This document shows positions 1 through 7,307 of a stretch of 18,501 bases of DNA, in pieces. Source of the DNA: Oscillospiraceae bacterium (GTDB lineage: Bacteria; Bacillota; Clostridia; Oscillospirales; Oscillospiraceae); NCBI GenBank assembly GCA_016302405.1, contig JAEDNR010000035.1, positions 1 to 18,501 on the forward strand, given 5' to 3'. The number at the start of each line of letters is the position of its first letter. Position 1 is the stretch's first letter. The notes below the pieces were generated by a model. That model was not told where the DNA came from and did no database searches. It saw only the letters and a list, made by a program, of their open reading frames with translations. Position numbers and translations under genes: made by a program.

Positions 1-125
1 CCCGGTACCAGTGTGCGCACTGGTACCACCCCCCTCACAAGTGCGGGGGGCAAGGCCGTGTACCGCATCGATACCGCACACCACTGGACAAACAGCCCTA
101 CAAATTCCCATTTCTCGTCTTGCTG
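1..125. repeat. Non-coding repeat block, inverted relative of the 12.7-13.0 kb block
   Basis: No gene is visible here. Positions 4-27 form a perfect 10-bp hairpin, GGTACCAGTG / CACTGGTACC around TGCG. The inner 18 nt (7-24) are the exact reverse complement of 12795-12812. Positions 35-51 contain a C-run/G-run pair that could form a second hairpin. Positions 98-125, read on the - strand, match 12731-12758 at 24 of 28 bases and 12952-12976 at 20 of 25 bases. The two shared pieces occur in the same relative order on opposite strands, so this looks like a diverged, inverted copy of the repeat block found 12.6 kb downstream. The element is cut by the window edge, so its full length is unknown. Confidence 0.75.
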
Positions 126-140
126 AGTGAAACCGATATG

Positions 141-167
141 GAATTGTCAATTGTCCATTGTCAATTC
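141..167. repeat. AATTGTC repeat cluster
   Basis: Near-palindromic AT-rich repeat made of tandem, slightly varied AATTGTC / ATTGTC units between GAATTG and CAATTC. A closely similar string occurs at 16316-16348, and the reverse complement of the unit is at 16210-16228. It lies just upstream of the promoter of the TerB operon. It may be a dispersed genomic repeat or half of a MITE-like element; no coding role is seen. Confidence 0.7.
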
Positions 168-181
168 ATAAAGCGGCTGGC

Positions 182-215
182 TTGACTATGCCTGGGGTAT
201 GGTGTATGATATAAT
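182..215 (+). promoter_or_regulatory. Promoter of the TerB-BrxD-helicase operon
   Basis: TTGACT (182-187) lies 17 nt before TATGAT (205-210). An overlapping alternative is an extended -10, TGATATAAT (207-215). Either choice starts transcription near 217-222, leaving a 5' leader of about 30 nt before the first gene. A sigma-A promoter with two overlapping -10 boxes suggests constitutive expression; no operator is evident apart from the AATTGTC repeat just upstream. Confidence 0.6.
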
Positions 216-250
216 AAAACATATGGGCGAATGAAAGGCAGGTGAGGGCA

Positions 251-1768
251 ATGTCCGGGAACCGGAATAAAGAGGCAGCGCAGTGGTTTTATACAATGAT
301 ACAGCGACAGACCCCCACCGCCGGGAACCGGGAGGATTCCGGCGCTGTCTACCGGGACGAAGCCATCCGTCCCCGGGTTCAGCCCCCCGCAGAAAAGCTT
401 CCCTCCCTCCTCCGGGCCGCCCGGTCACTGGAAAACCAGAATTTTGGCTTCTTACAGTCCCGGGAGATCGTTTTTATCAAGCAGGCGAAGCTCCTGGCAA
501 ATTACGAGGACGATTACGCCTATTCCGGCAACGTAGTGCGCTACTACCCCACCTATCAGTCCCTCACCGACCAGGAGCTGCGGGGCTATTTTTCCTGGCG
601 AACAAAGCTTCGCCGGGGTGAGGTGCAGCAAGCCCCGGCTACCTTTGCCTTTCTCTACATTTATGAGCTTCTGAACCAGATCGGGGTGGAGGACCCCATG
701 GAGGGCTACCGGAAGCTCAAGGCCTTTGAAGCGGACTACGTCCAATTGGACGGCACCGTACTGCCCTATCTGAAGCGCTGGCTGTTTGACTACGTTCTGT
801 ATTATAATCTGCCCGCCGAGCTCCTGCCGGAATCGGAGCAGGCGGCCTTTGACCGGAACCTGCTTGTGCTGGACAATATCGGGCAGTATGATACCCCCCG
901 AATCCTGGAGGCCGTCAAATACTTTGCCCCCCGATGGCTGGGCCGCTCCCGGTTCTATGCCCAGCATCCCCAGGATATGGACACCGTCATCGCCGGGGTG
1001 CTGCGGGGCATTCACGATCACCATGCCGCCCGGTGCAAAAAGACCATGGTGGAGCAGTATTTCGGCCCCCGCCGCCTGCAGCAGATCAGCCTGTTCGATA
1101 CCGCCGTGTTTCTGAACAAGACCCGGGGAGAAGACCGGGAGGTCATTCTGGATCCCCTGTGCGTCTACCGCTGCCGCCGGGGACTCTGGTCCGCGGAGAA
1201 ATACAGCATTTTCTCCCGCTCTAACCCCAAGCTGGAGGACCTGATGAAAACCGTGGACAGCGTCATGCGGGAAATGTATCATGACCGCCACCCGGTCAAG
1301 GCGGCGCTGGATACCAAATGGATGCTGAAGCTCATAGAAGCGCAGGTCCGGGCCCTTCTGGATGGTAAGCAGGCGGCGGAGGCAAAGAAGCTGCACCTGG
1401 ACTACGGGAAACTGGATAAGATCCGCTCCGACGCCGCCGTTACCCGGGACAAGCTCATTGTGGACGAGGAAGAGGATTACTCCGGCGAACAGGAGCAAGC
1501 GCTTTCCCCGGAGCCGGACACCGCCCCGTCTGCCGGGGAGGCTCCCGACATCCCCCTTACACAGCAGGAATGCCGCTTTTTAAGGTGCCTGCTCTATGGC
1601 GGCGGCCTGAGCTGGGTCCGGCAGGAGGGACTGCTCCTTTCTGTGCTTGTGGACAGCATAAACGAAAAGCTTTACGACTCCTTCCAGGACACCGTCCTCA
1701 CCCTTGAGGACCGGCCTGCCGTGATCGAAGACTATCTGGATGAACTGAAAGAGATGGTACCGGAATGA
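251..1768 (+). CDS. TerB-N / TerB-C domain protein
   Basis: First gene of a three-gene operon; 505 residues from ATG 251. The N-terminal half (about 85-270) looks like the TerB-N domain: an aromatic-rich YYPTYQSLTDQELRGYFSWR segment (98-117), then RRGEV and helix FAFLYIYELLNQIGVEDP (132-149). The C-terminal part (about 385-505) resembles TerB-C, ending in the typical IEDYLDELKEMV. An acidic, proline-rich linker (about 404-435) joins it to the rest. No signal peptide or membrane segment is seen, so it is probably cytosolic. TerB domains are named from tellurite-resistance loci, but this architecture is known mostly beside predicted DNA-processing enzymes, which fits the ATPase and helicase that follow; biochemical function is unknown. 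An in-frame GTG at 242 is an alternative start with a poorly placed ribosome site. The stop overlaps the next ATG by 4 nt (ATGA), implying translational coupling. Confidence 0.82.
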   Translation: MSGNRNKEAAQWFYTMIQRQTPTAGNREDSGAVYRDEAIRPRVQPPAEKLPSLLRAARSLENQNFGFLQSREIVFIKQAKLLANYEDDYAYSGNVVRYYPTYQSLTDQELRGYFSWRTKLRRGEVQQAPATFAFLYIYELLNQIGVEDPMEGYRKLKAFEADYVQLDGTVLPYLKRWLFDYVLYYNLPAELLPESEQAAFDRNLLVLDNIGQYDTPRILEAVKYFAPRWLGRSRFYAQHPQDMDTVIAGVLRGIHDHHAARCKKTMVEQYFGPRRLQQISLFDTAVFLNKTRGEDREVILDPLCVYRCRRGLWSAEKYSIFSRSNPKLEDLMKTVDSVMREMYHDRHPVKAALDTKWMLKLIEAQVRALLDGKQAAEAKKLHLDYGKLDKIRSDAAVTRDKLIVDEEEDYSGEQEQALSPEPDTAPSAGEAPDIPLTQQECRFLRCLLYGGGLSWVRQEGLLLSVLVDSINEKLYDSFQDTVLTLEDRPAVIEDYLDELKEMVPE

Positions 1769-3078
1769 AAATACCGAAACGAATTGCCCAGACCCTGATG
1801 AACTCCCTCAAGGGCGGCGTTGTGCCCCGGGTGGGGCTTCCCTATATCACCGTGGGGCGGAAAGACGAAATTGACGCCCTGCTCCACGATGTGGAGCTGA
1901 TTGCCGACGGCGGCGCTTCCTTCCGCTTCATCGTGGGCAAATACGGCAGCGGCAAAAGCTTCCTGCTGCAGACCATCCGCAGCTACGTCATGGCAAAGAA
2001 CTTTGTGGTGGTGGATGCCGACCTTTCTCCCGAGCGGCGGCTCCAGGGCACCCGGGGCCAGGGCCTTGCCACCTACAAGGAGCTGGTCCGGAATATGTCC
2101 ACCAAGACGAAGCCGGAGGGCGGGGCCCTGCCCCTCATTCTGGACCGGTGGATCAGCAGCGTCCAGCAGGAGGTCATGGTCTCCTCCGGCCTGAGCGTTA
2201 CGGACCCCGGCCTTGCGCCCCTGGTGGAGAAGAAAATTACCGCCGCTATCTACTCCCTGAACGAGATGGTTCACGGCTTTGACTTTGCCCGGCTGCTCAC
2301 CGTCTACTACCGGGCGTACCTTTCCGGAGACGAAGAAACCAAAGCCAAGGTCCTCAAGTGGTTTCGGGGAGAATACGCCACCAAAACCGATGCCCGGCAG
2401 GAGCTGGGGGTCAATATCGTCATCACCGACGACGACTGGTACGAGTACCTGAAGCTCTTTGCCTGCTTTTTGAAGCAGGCGGGCTACGCGGGACTGCTGG
2501 TCCTCATTGATGAACTTGTGAATATCTACAAGATCCCCAACGCCATCACCCGGCAGTATAACTACGAGAAGATCCTCACCATGTACAACGACGCCATGCA
2601 GGGCAAAGCCCGGCACTTAGGCTTTATCCTCTGCGGCACCCCCCAGTGCATGGAGGACCCCCGGCGAGGCGTCTACAGCTATGAGGCCCTGCGCTCCCGG
2701 TTGGCGGAGGGGCACTTCTCCGCCGGATACAAGGACCTGCTCTCCCCTGTCATCCGTCTCCAGCCCCTGACCAACGAGGAAATGCTGATCCTGGTGGAAA
2801 AGCTGGCGGACATTCACGCGGGGCTCTACGAATACAGGCAGATCGTGACCCAGCAGGACATGGTGGATTTCATTGAGATTGAATTCGGCCGGATCGGCGC
2901 GGATTCCCATATCACTCCCCGGGAGGTCATCCGGGACTTTATCGAGGTGCTGGACATTGTCTACCAGAACCCGGGCACAAAGGTGCGGGCGCTTTTAGGC
3001 TCCGACAGCTTCTCCTTTGCCAAAAACGATGTGCTTTCCGCCGCTTCCGAAACGGAATTCGCGGAATTTGAGCTGTAA
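1765..3078 (+). CDS. BREX-type ATP-binding protein, BrxD/DUF2791 family
   Basis: 437-residue P-loop ATPase. Walker A is GKYGSGKS (58-65) and Walker B is LLVLIDE (244-250). Downstream lies a sensor-like FILCGTPQCMEDPRRG stretch followed by YEALRSRLAEG, a sequence characteristic of the DUF2791/BrxD family as I know it. Length agrees with BrxD (about 430-440). In BREX type 2-like loci BrxD sits beside BrxHI, and the same pairing occurs here, but the BREX core genes are missing and a TerB protein precedes it instead. The likely role is an ATP-driven motor or clamp cooperating with the helicase on DNA; this is inference from family and neighbours. It starts inside the stop codon of the preceding gene (ATGA overlap) and ends 12 nt before the helicase start, so the three products are probably made together in defined ratio. 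No transmembrane segments are seen. Confidence 0.82.
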   Translation: MKIPKRIAQTLMNSLKGGVVPRVGLPYITVGRKDEIDALLHDVELIADGGASFRFIVGKYGSGKSFLLQTIRSYVMAKNFVVVDADLSPERRLQGTRGQGLATYKELVRNMSTKTKPEGGALPLILDRWISSVQQEVMVSSGLSVTDPGLAPLVEKKITAAIYSLNEMVHGFDFARLLTVYYRAYLSGDEETKAKVLKWFRGEYATKTDARQELGVNIVITDDDWYEYLKLFACFLKQAGYAGLLVLIDELVNIYKIPNAITRQYNYEKILTMYNDAMQGKARHLGFILCGTPQCMEDPRRGVYSYEALRSRLAEGHFSAGYKDLLSPVIRLQPLTNEEMLILVEKLADIHAGLYEYRQIVTQQDMVDFIEIEFGRIGADSHITPREVIRDFIEVLDIVYQNPGTKVRALLGSDSFSFAKNDVLSAASETEFAEFEL

Positions 3079-3090
3079 GGGAGGCAGCCT

Positions 3091-5340
3091 ATGGGAGCTT
3101 TTGACCGCTATGCCCCCTTTGTGCAGGAGTATATCTACCGGAACCACTGGGAAAACCTCCGGGCTATCCAGGTGGCCGCGGCGGATGCCATTTTTAATAC
3201 CGATGACAACGTCCTGCTCACCGCCTCCACCGCGTCGGGGAAAACCGAGGCCGCCTTTTTTCCCATCATCACCCTGTTCTCCGAGGACATGCCCGCCTCC
3301 ATCGGCTGTATCTATATCGGCCCCCTGAAAGCCCTGATCAACGACCAGTTTCTCCGGCTGAACGAGCTGTGCGACGAGGCGGGGATCCCGGTGTGGCACT
3401 GGCACGGGGACGTTGCCCGGAGCCACAAGGAAAAGCTCATGAAGCACCCCTCCGGCATTCTGCAGATCACGCCGGAATCCCTGGAAGCCATGCTCCTGCA
3501 CAAACACGCCGCCATCCCCCGGCTCTTTGGAGACCTGCGGTTTGTGGTCATTGACGAGGTCCATTCCCTCCTGCGGGGGGACCGGGGCGGACAAACCCTG
3601 TGCCTTATTGAGCGGCTGTCAAGACTTGCCGGGGTCAATCCCCGCAGAATCGGCCTGTCCGCCACCATTGGTGACCCGGAGGGCACCGGTGCCTTTCTTT
3701 CCATGGGCACCGGACGGGAAACCATCATCCCCAAAATCGAAGCCAAGGGGATGAAATGGCGGCTGAGTATGGAGCACTTCTTCGTAAAGGATGTCCAGGC
3801 CGGGGAGGACCGGACAGACATTGAAGCGCTGCCCGTGCTGGAAGAGAAGACCGACGATGCCCCGGAAAACGCCGATCCCGGCATCGGCTATATCTTCGAG
3901 CATACCCGGGGAAAGAAGTGCCTGGTATTCGTCAATTCCCGGGAGGAATGCGAGAGCGTCACCACCACCCTCCGGGGCTACTGTGAGCGGCTCCACGAGC
4001 CCGACCGGTTCCTCATCCACCACGGCAACCTCTCCGCCTCCTTCCGGGAAACGGCGGAGGGCATTATGAAGGACGACTCCCAGTACATGACCACCGTCAC
4101 CACGGCGACCCTGGAGCTGGGCATTGACATCGGGCGGCTGGAGCGAGCCTTCCAGATCGACGCCCCCTGGACCGTATCCTCTTTTTTACAGCGGATGGGC
4201 CGCACGGGTCGGCGGGAGGCTCCGCCGGAAATGTGGTTTGTCATCCGGGAGGATGAACCGGAGATCCGGGCCATGCTCCCGGCTACCGTACCCTGGAAGC
4301 TGCTGCAGGGCATCGCCCTGGTGCAGCTGTATCTGGAAGAGCGGTGGGTGGAGCCGCCAAGGCTTGACAGGCTCCCTTTCAGCCTCCTGTACCACCAGAC
4401 CATGGCGACCCTTGCTTCCTGCGGAGAGCTGTCCCCCGGAGCCCTGGCAGACCGGGTGCTGCGCCTAAGCTATTTTCACCGGATTAACCGGGAGGATTAC
4501 CGGATCCTCCTGCGCCACCTGATTGAAACCGACCATATCCAAAAGACGGAACAGGGCGGCCTTATCGTGGGTCTTGCGGGAGAACGGGTGGTCAATTCCT
4601 TCAAATTCTACGGCGTATTCCAGGAAAACGAGGAATACACCGTGCGCAATGAATCCCAGGAGCTGGGTACCGTGGTGCTGCCGCCTCCCGTGGGGGAGAA
4701 GCTCGCCATCGCGGGCCACGTCTGGCGGGTGCTGGATGTGGATGTGAAGCGGCACCTGGTATACTGCGAGCAGGTAAAGGGCAGCATCCCCGCCTACTTC
4801 GGCCAGTGCCCCGGAGATCTGCACACGAAGATTCTGCAAAGAATGCGGCAGGTTCTCCGGGAGGAAAGAAGCTATCCCTACCTGATGAAAAACGCCGTTG
4901 CAAGGCTGGACCAGGCCCGCTTTACGGCGTCGCGCTCCGGTGTGGCGGAAAAGCCCCTAATCTGCCTGGGTGGCACCATGTGGTGCCTGCTGCCCTGGAT
5001 TGGAACCTACCCTTTCCTTGCTCTGGAACGGTTCCTGAAAATCAAATGTGCGGACAAGCTGGGACTGCGGAATCTGGATTCCGCCCGGCCCTACTACATG
5101 CAGTTTACCATGAAGGCAGACGAGGAAACCTTCTTCCGGGTCCTGGAAGAGGAGATCCGAAAGCCCATTGACCCCATGGAGCTGATCTATCCAAAGGAGC
5201 TTCCCCTCTTTGACAAGTACGACGAGTACCTGCCGGCGGAGCTGCTGCGCAAGGGCTTTGCTCTGGGCGTGCTGGATATAGAGGGCATGCGCCGGGCAGT
5301 GCTCAGCTGGTGCGGCGAAGAGCGTGCGTCCCGGGACTGA
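3091..5340 (+). CDS. Superfamily 2 DEAD/DEAH helicase, BrxHI / Lhr-like
   Basis: 749-residue SF2 helicase. Motif I is TASTASGKT (44-52), motif II is the variant DEVH (155-158), motif III is SAT (190-192), motif V lies in TATLELGIDIG (about 336-346), and motif VI is QRMGRTGRR (367-375). After the two RecA-like lobes comes a winged-helix/Lhr-core-like region, including LPPPVGEKLAIAGHVWRVLD (530-549), which matches the small beta domain of Lhr-type helicases. Family members translocate along single-stranded nucleic acid and unwind duplexes using ATP. The closest functional name is BrxHI, the helicase that accompanies BrxD in some BREX loci. Ribosome site AAGGGAGG (3077-3084) lies 6 nt from ATG. 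It is the last gene of the trio; I see no canonical terminator after it, so some read-through toward the next operon is possible. Confidence 0.88.
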   Translation: MGAFDRYAPFVQEYIYRNHWENLRAIQVAAADAIFNTDDNVLLTASTASGKTEAAFFPIITLFSEDMPASIGCIYIGPLKALINDQFLRLNELCDEAGIPVWHWHGDVARSHKEKLMKHPSGILQITPESLEAMLLHKHAAIPRLFGDLRFVVIDEVHSLLRGDRGGQTLCLIERLSRLAGVNPRRIGLSATIGDPEGTGAFLSMGTGRETIIPKIEAKGMKWRLSMEHFFVKDVQAGEDRTDIEALPVLEEKTDDAPENADPGIGYIFEHTRGKKCLVFVNSREECESVTTTLRGYCERLHEPDRFLIHHGNLSASFRETAEGIMKDDSQYMTTVTTATLELGIDIGRLERAFQIDAPWTVSSFLQRMGRTGRREAPPEMWFVIREDEPEIRAMLPATVPWKLLQGIALVQLYLEERWVEPPRLDRLPFSLLYHQTMATLASCGELSPGALADRVLRLSYFHRINREDYRILLRHLIETDHIQKTEQGGLIVGLAGERVVNSFKFYGVFQENEEYTVRNESQELGTVVLPPPVGEKLAIAGHVWRVLDVDVKRHLVYCEQVKGSIPAYFGQCPGDLHTKILQRMRQVLREERSYPYLMKNAVARLDQARFTASRSGVAEKPLICLGGTMWCLLPWIGTYPFLALERFLKIKCADKLGLRNLDSARPYYMQFTMKADEETFFRVLEEEIRKPIDPMELIYPKELPLFDKYDEYLPAELLRKGFALGVLDIEGMRRAVLSWCGEERASRD

Positions 5341-5457
5341 GTCTGTAAGCTGCCTTATCCGTATTGTGCAAGTGAATAGGGGCAATTCTTCCTGGACGGG
5401 TCCGGTATGTTCCAGAAAACAGATTCGTTTTGTCCATGTGTATTTAGTTTCTATCCA

Positions 5458-5487
5458 TATACAAAGGGTTCCGTAAGGATATATAAT
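5458..5487 (+). promoter_or_regulatory. Promoter of the uronate operon
   Basis: A perfect TATAAT (5482-5487) is preceded 18 nt upstream by a weak -35, TATACA (5458-5463). The weak -35 suggests dependence on an activator; the AraC-type protein encoded two genes downstream is the obvious candidate, though no operator could be identified. Predicted transcription start is near 5493-5495, giving a leader of almost 80 nt. The preceding 5341-5457 stretch holds no gene and no recognisable terminator for the helicase. Confidence 0.5.
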
Positions 5488-5514
5488 AGATATTGTAAGA
5501 ATCAGAAATATCGA

Positions 5515-5546
5515 GGCGGCTTATCCGCTTTTTTACCGGATCCGCC
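5515..5546 (+). promoter_or_regulatory. Structured mRNA leader with alternative hairpins
   Basis: GCGG (5516-5519) can pair with CCGC (5525-5528), directly followed by six T residues (5529-5534), a small terminator-like hairpin. Alternatively GGCGG..ATCC (5515-5526) can pair with GGATCCGCC (5538-5546), a longer bulged stem that buries the T-run in its loop. The two folds exclude each other and sit about 25 nt before the start codon. This is compatible with attenuation but the first stem is only 4 bp, so the call is weak. Confidence 0.3.
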
Positions 5547-5571
5547 GTCTTCCGGAAGAGGAGGTCCGAAC

Positions 5572-6414
5572 ATGATTCAGCTGGGACTGCGCCTGCACGA
5601 CGGCGAAAAGCTGCCCATTGAGCAGCTGCTCCCCCTTGTCCGTGACAAAGGCTTCTCCTGCATCCACCTTGCCCTGAGCAAATCCCTGAAGGATGTTCCC
5701 TGCACGCCCTCCGCCCTGACCTCCGGCTACGCCGGATGGCTGCGGCAGCTGTGTGCCCGGAATGATCTCGACATCGCGGTGCTGGGCAACTACCTGAATC
5801 TGGCCCACCCGGACGGGGAAGCCCTTGCCGCCATCCAGGAAAAGTATTTCGCCCATATCCGCTTTGCCGCTGCCCTGGGCTGCGCCATGGTGGGCACCGA
5901 GACCGGCGCTCCCAATCCGGATTACCGCACCTGCCCGGAGTGCCGCAGCGACGAAGCCCTTTCCGTTTTTATTAAAAATCTGAAGCCCGTGGTGCGCTGT
6001 GCCGAAAACTACGGCATCACCCTGGTCATTGAGCCGGTAATTCGCCACATCGTCTGGAATCCCCGGCGGTGCCGTACCGTGCTGGACGAGATCGGCAGCC
6101 ACAACCTGCAGGTGCTCTTTGATCCGGTGAACCTGCTGGACAAGAGCAACGTAAGCCGCAGGGACGAAGTCTTTTCCGAGGCCATCGAGCTTCTGGGCAA
6201 GGACATCGCCATGGTCCATCTGAAGGACTACCGTCTGGACGAAACCGGTGCCCTGCGGGAAACCGGCGCCGGCCTGGGAGAAATGGACTACTCCCGGATC
6301 ATGGCCTTCCTGAAAGCCGAAAAGCCCTTTATATACGCCACCCTGGAAAATACGACGCCCGAAAACGCCGTATTCTGCCGGGAGGCCATGCAGCGGGCCT
6401 ATGACAATGCGTGA
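5572..6414 (+). CDS. Sugar phosphate isomerase/epimerase-like TIM-barrel protein
   Basis: 280-residue xylose-isomerase-like TIM barrel (AP endonuclease 2 superfamily). Likely divalent metal ligands are E154 (in VIEPV), D184 (FDPVN), H216 (VHLKD) and E259 (TLENT), the usual Glu-Asp-His-Glu set. Start 5572 is chosen because AGAGGAGG (5557-5564) lies 7 nt before it and the promoter TATAAT (5482-5487) falls inside the longer open frame that begins at 5407. It is the first gene of an operon for galacturonate breakdown, so it probably isomerises or epimerises an uronate or a ketose acid. The exact substrate cannot be read from sequence; members of this family include tagatose/psicose 3-epimerases, inosose dehydratases and hydroxypyruvate isomerases. 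Only 30 nt separate it from the regulator gene. Confidence 0.75.
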   Translation: MIQLGLRLHDGEKLPIEQLLPLVRDKGFSCIHLALSKSLKDVPCTPSALTSGYAGWLRQLCARNDLDIAVLGNYLNLAHPDGEALAAIQEKYFAHIRFAAALGCAMVGTETGAPNPDYRTCPECRSDEALSVFIKNLKPVVRCAENYGITLVIEPVIRHIVWNPRRCRTVLDEIGSHNLQVLFDPVNLLDKSNVSRRDEVFSEAIELLGKDIAMVHLKDYRLDETGALRETGAGLGEMDYSRIMAFLKAEKPFIYATLENTTPENAVFCREAMQRAYDNA

Positions 6415-6444
6415 TACACCCCGAATCAAAGAGGAGACGCAAGG

Positions 6445-7194
6445 ATGAACACGATCCATTTTGTGGGGGAGCTTTCCCGGACCTTTGACGTGCGCTGGCA
6501 CAGCCACGACTATTGGGAGCTGGTATACTGCACCGGCGGAAACGGCAGTTTTCGCTTTGAAAACGGTCTGACCGTGAACTACCACCAGGGACAGGCGGTG
6601 GCAATCCCCCCCAAAGAGATGCACACCAACTGCAGCTGTGACGGCTTCACCAACATTTACCTCACCATGGACACTCCCGCCTTTCCTTACAAAACCGCTT
6701 TCATGGTGGGCGACGATGCTCAGGGGCATATGGGCATTGCCTTCGCCCAGGCCCGGTTCTACTATCTGTCCGACCTGAAGCGCCGGGAGCTGGTGCTGGC
6801 CGCCCTGGGGGAGCTCATTACCAGCTATATGATCCTGTTCCGGGACAACCGGGATTTTACCGGCCCGGTGGAGACCATCCGAACCCTCATTATTCAGAAT
6901 TTCGCCGATCCCTCCTTTGCCCTGGATGAGGCCATCCGGCAGATGCCCTTCAACTATGACTATCTGCGCAAGCAGTTTCAGGAGAAGATCGGCCTGACCC
7001 CTCTGAAATACCTGACTACCCTCAGAATGAAGAGAGCTAAATCCATGCTTACCGCCGGAGGCGGCCGGGAGCATTCCATTGCCGAGGTGGCGGAAAGCTG
7101 CGGCTTCAAGGATGCCCTCTACTTCTCCCGGGTTTTCAAAAAATACTACGGCTGCTCCCCTTCCGACTTTGTCCAGAAAAGCAGCGGGAAGTAG
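6445..7194 (+). CDS. AraC-family transcriptional regulator
   Basis: 249 residues. The N-terminal cupin-type sensor domain (about 1-90) opens with RWHSHDYWELVYCTGGNG (17-34), the usual sugar-binding beta-barrel signature with its histidine pair. The C-terminal double helix-turn-helix (about 145-245) contains FNYDYLRKQFQEKIGLTPLKYL and then SIAEVAESCGFKDALYFSRV, ending in YYGCSPSDF, a clear AraC/XylS signature. Ribosome site AGAGGAG (6430-6436) is 8 nt from ATG. Lying inside a uronate operon, it most likely activates it in response to galacturonate, tagaturonate or a related intermediate, giving positive autoregulation; the weak -35 upstream of the operon agrees. Effector and operator are inferred, not seen. 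Confidence 0.88.
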   Translation: MNTIHFVGELSRTFDVRWHSHDYWELVYCTGGNGSFRFENGLTVNYHQGQAVAIPPKEMHTNCSCDGFTNIYLTMDTPAFPYKTAFMVGDDAQGHMGIAFAQARFYYLSDLKRRELVLAALGELITSYMILFRDNRDFTGPVETIRTLIIQNFADPSFALDEAIRQMPFNYDYLRKQFQEKIGLTPLKYLTTLRMKRAKSMLTAGGGREHSIAEVAESCGFKDALYFSRVFKKYYGCSPSDFVQKSSGK

Positions 7195-7218
7195 CCCTGC
7201 CCCATTGATGCTTTCCCC

Positions 7219-7247
7219 GGGGAGAAAGAAGCTTTGCTTTCTGCCCC
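7219..7247 (+). other. Intercistronic hairpin after the regulator gene
   Basis: GGGGAGAAAG (7219-7228) pairs with CTTTCTGCCCC (7237-7247) around an 8-nt loop, with one bulged G. No T-run follows, so it is not a standard intrinsic terminator. In the 113-nt gap between the regulator and the catabolic genes it may stabilise, process or partially stop the transcript. Confidence 0.45.
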
Positions 7248-7307
7248 GCAGGATCATAACAGAAACCCATATGCATTATTTTTCCAAATAACAGGAGGAT
7301 TATCATC

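Noticed and set aside
231..245. Four-codon upstream reading frame (ATG AAA GGC AGG TGA) overlapping the TerB gene ribosome site
   Set aside because: Too short and without its own ribosome site; likely chance, though it could affect start choice between 242 and 251.
251..1768. Tellurite resistance operon
   Set aside because: TerB-N/TerB-C architecture beside an ATPase and helicase, without TerC/TerD/TerZ genes, does not support metal resistance.
182..5340. Complete BREX system
   Set aside because: Only BrxD- and BrxHI-like proteins are present; PglZ, PglX, BrxC/PglY and BrxA/B are absent from the window.
5407..5571. N-terminal extension of the TIM-barrel protein
   Set aside because: This stretch contains the TATAAT box and leader hairpins, and a strong ribosome site fits ATG 5572.
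5533..7257. 574-codon antisense open frame opposite the isomerase and AraC genes
   Set aside because: No motif or ribosome site; the sense genes explain the region.
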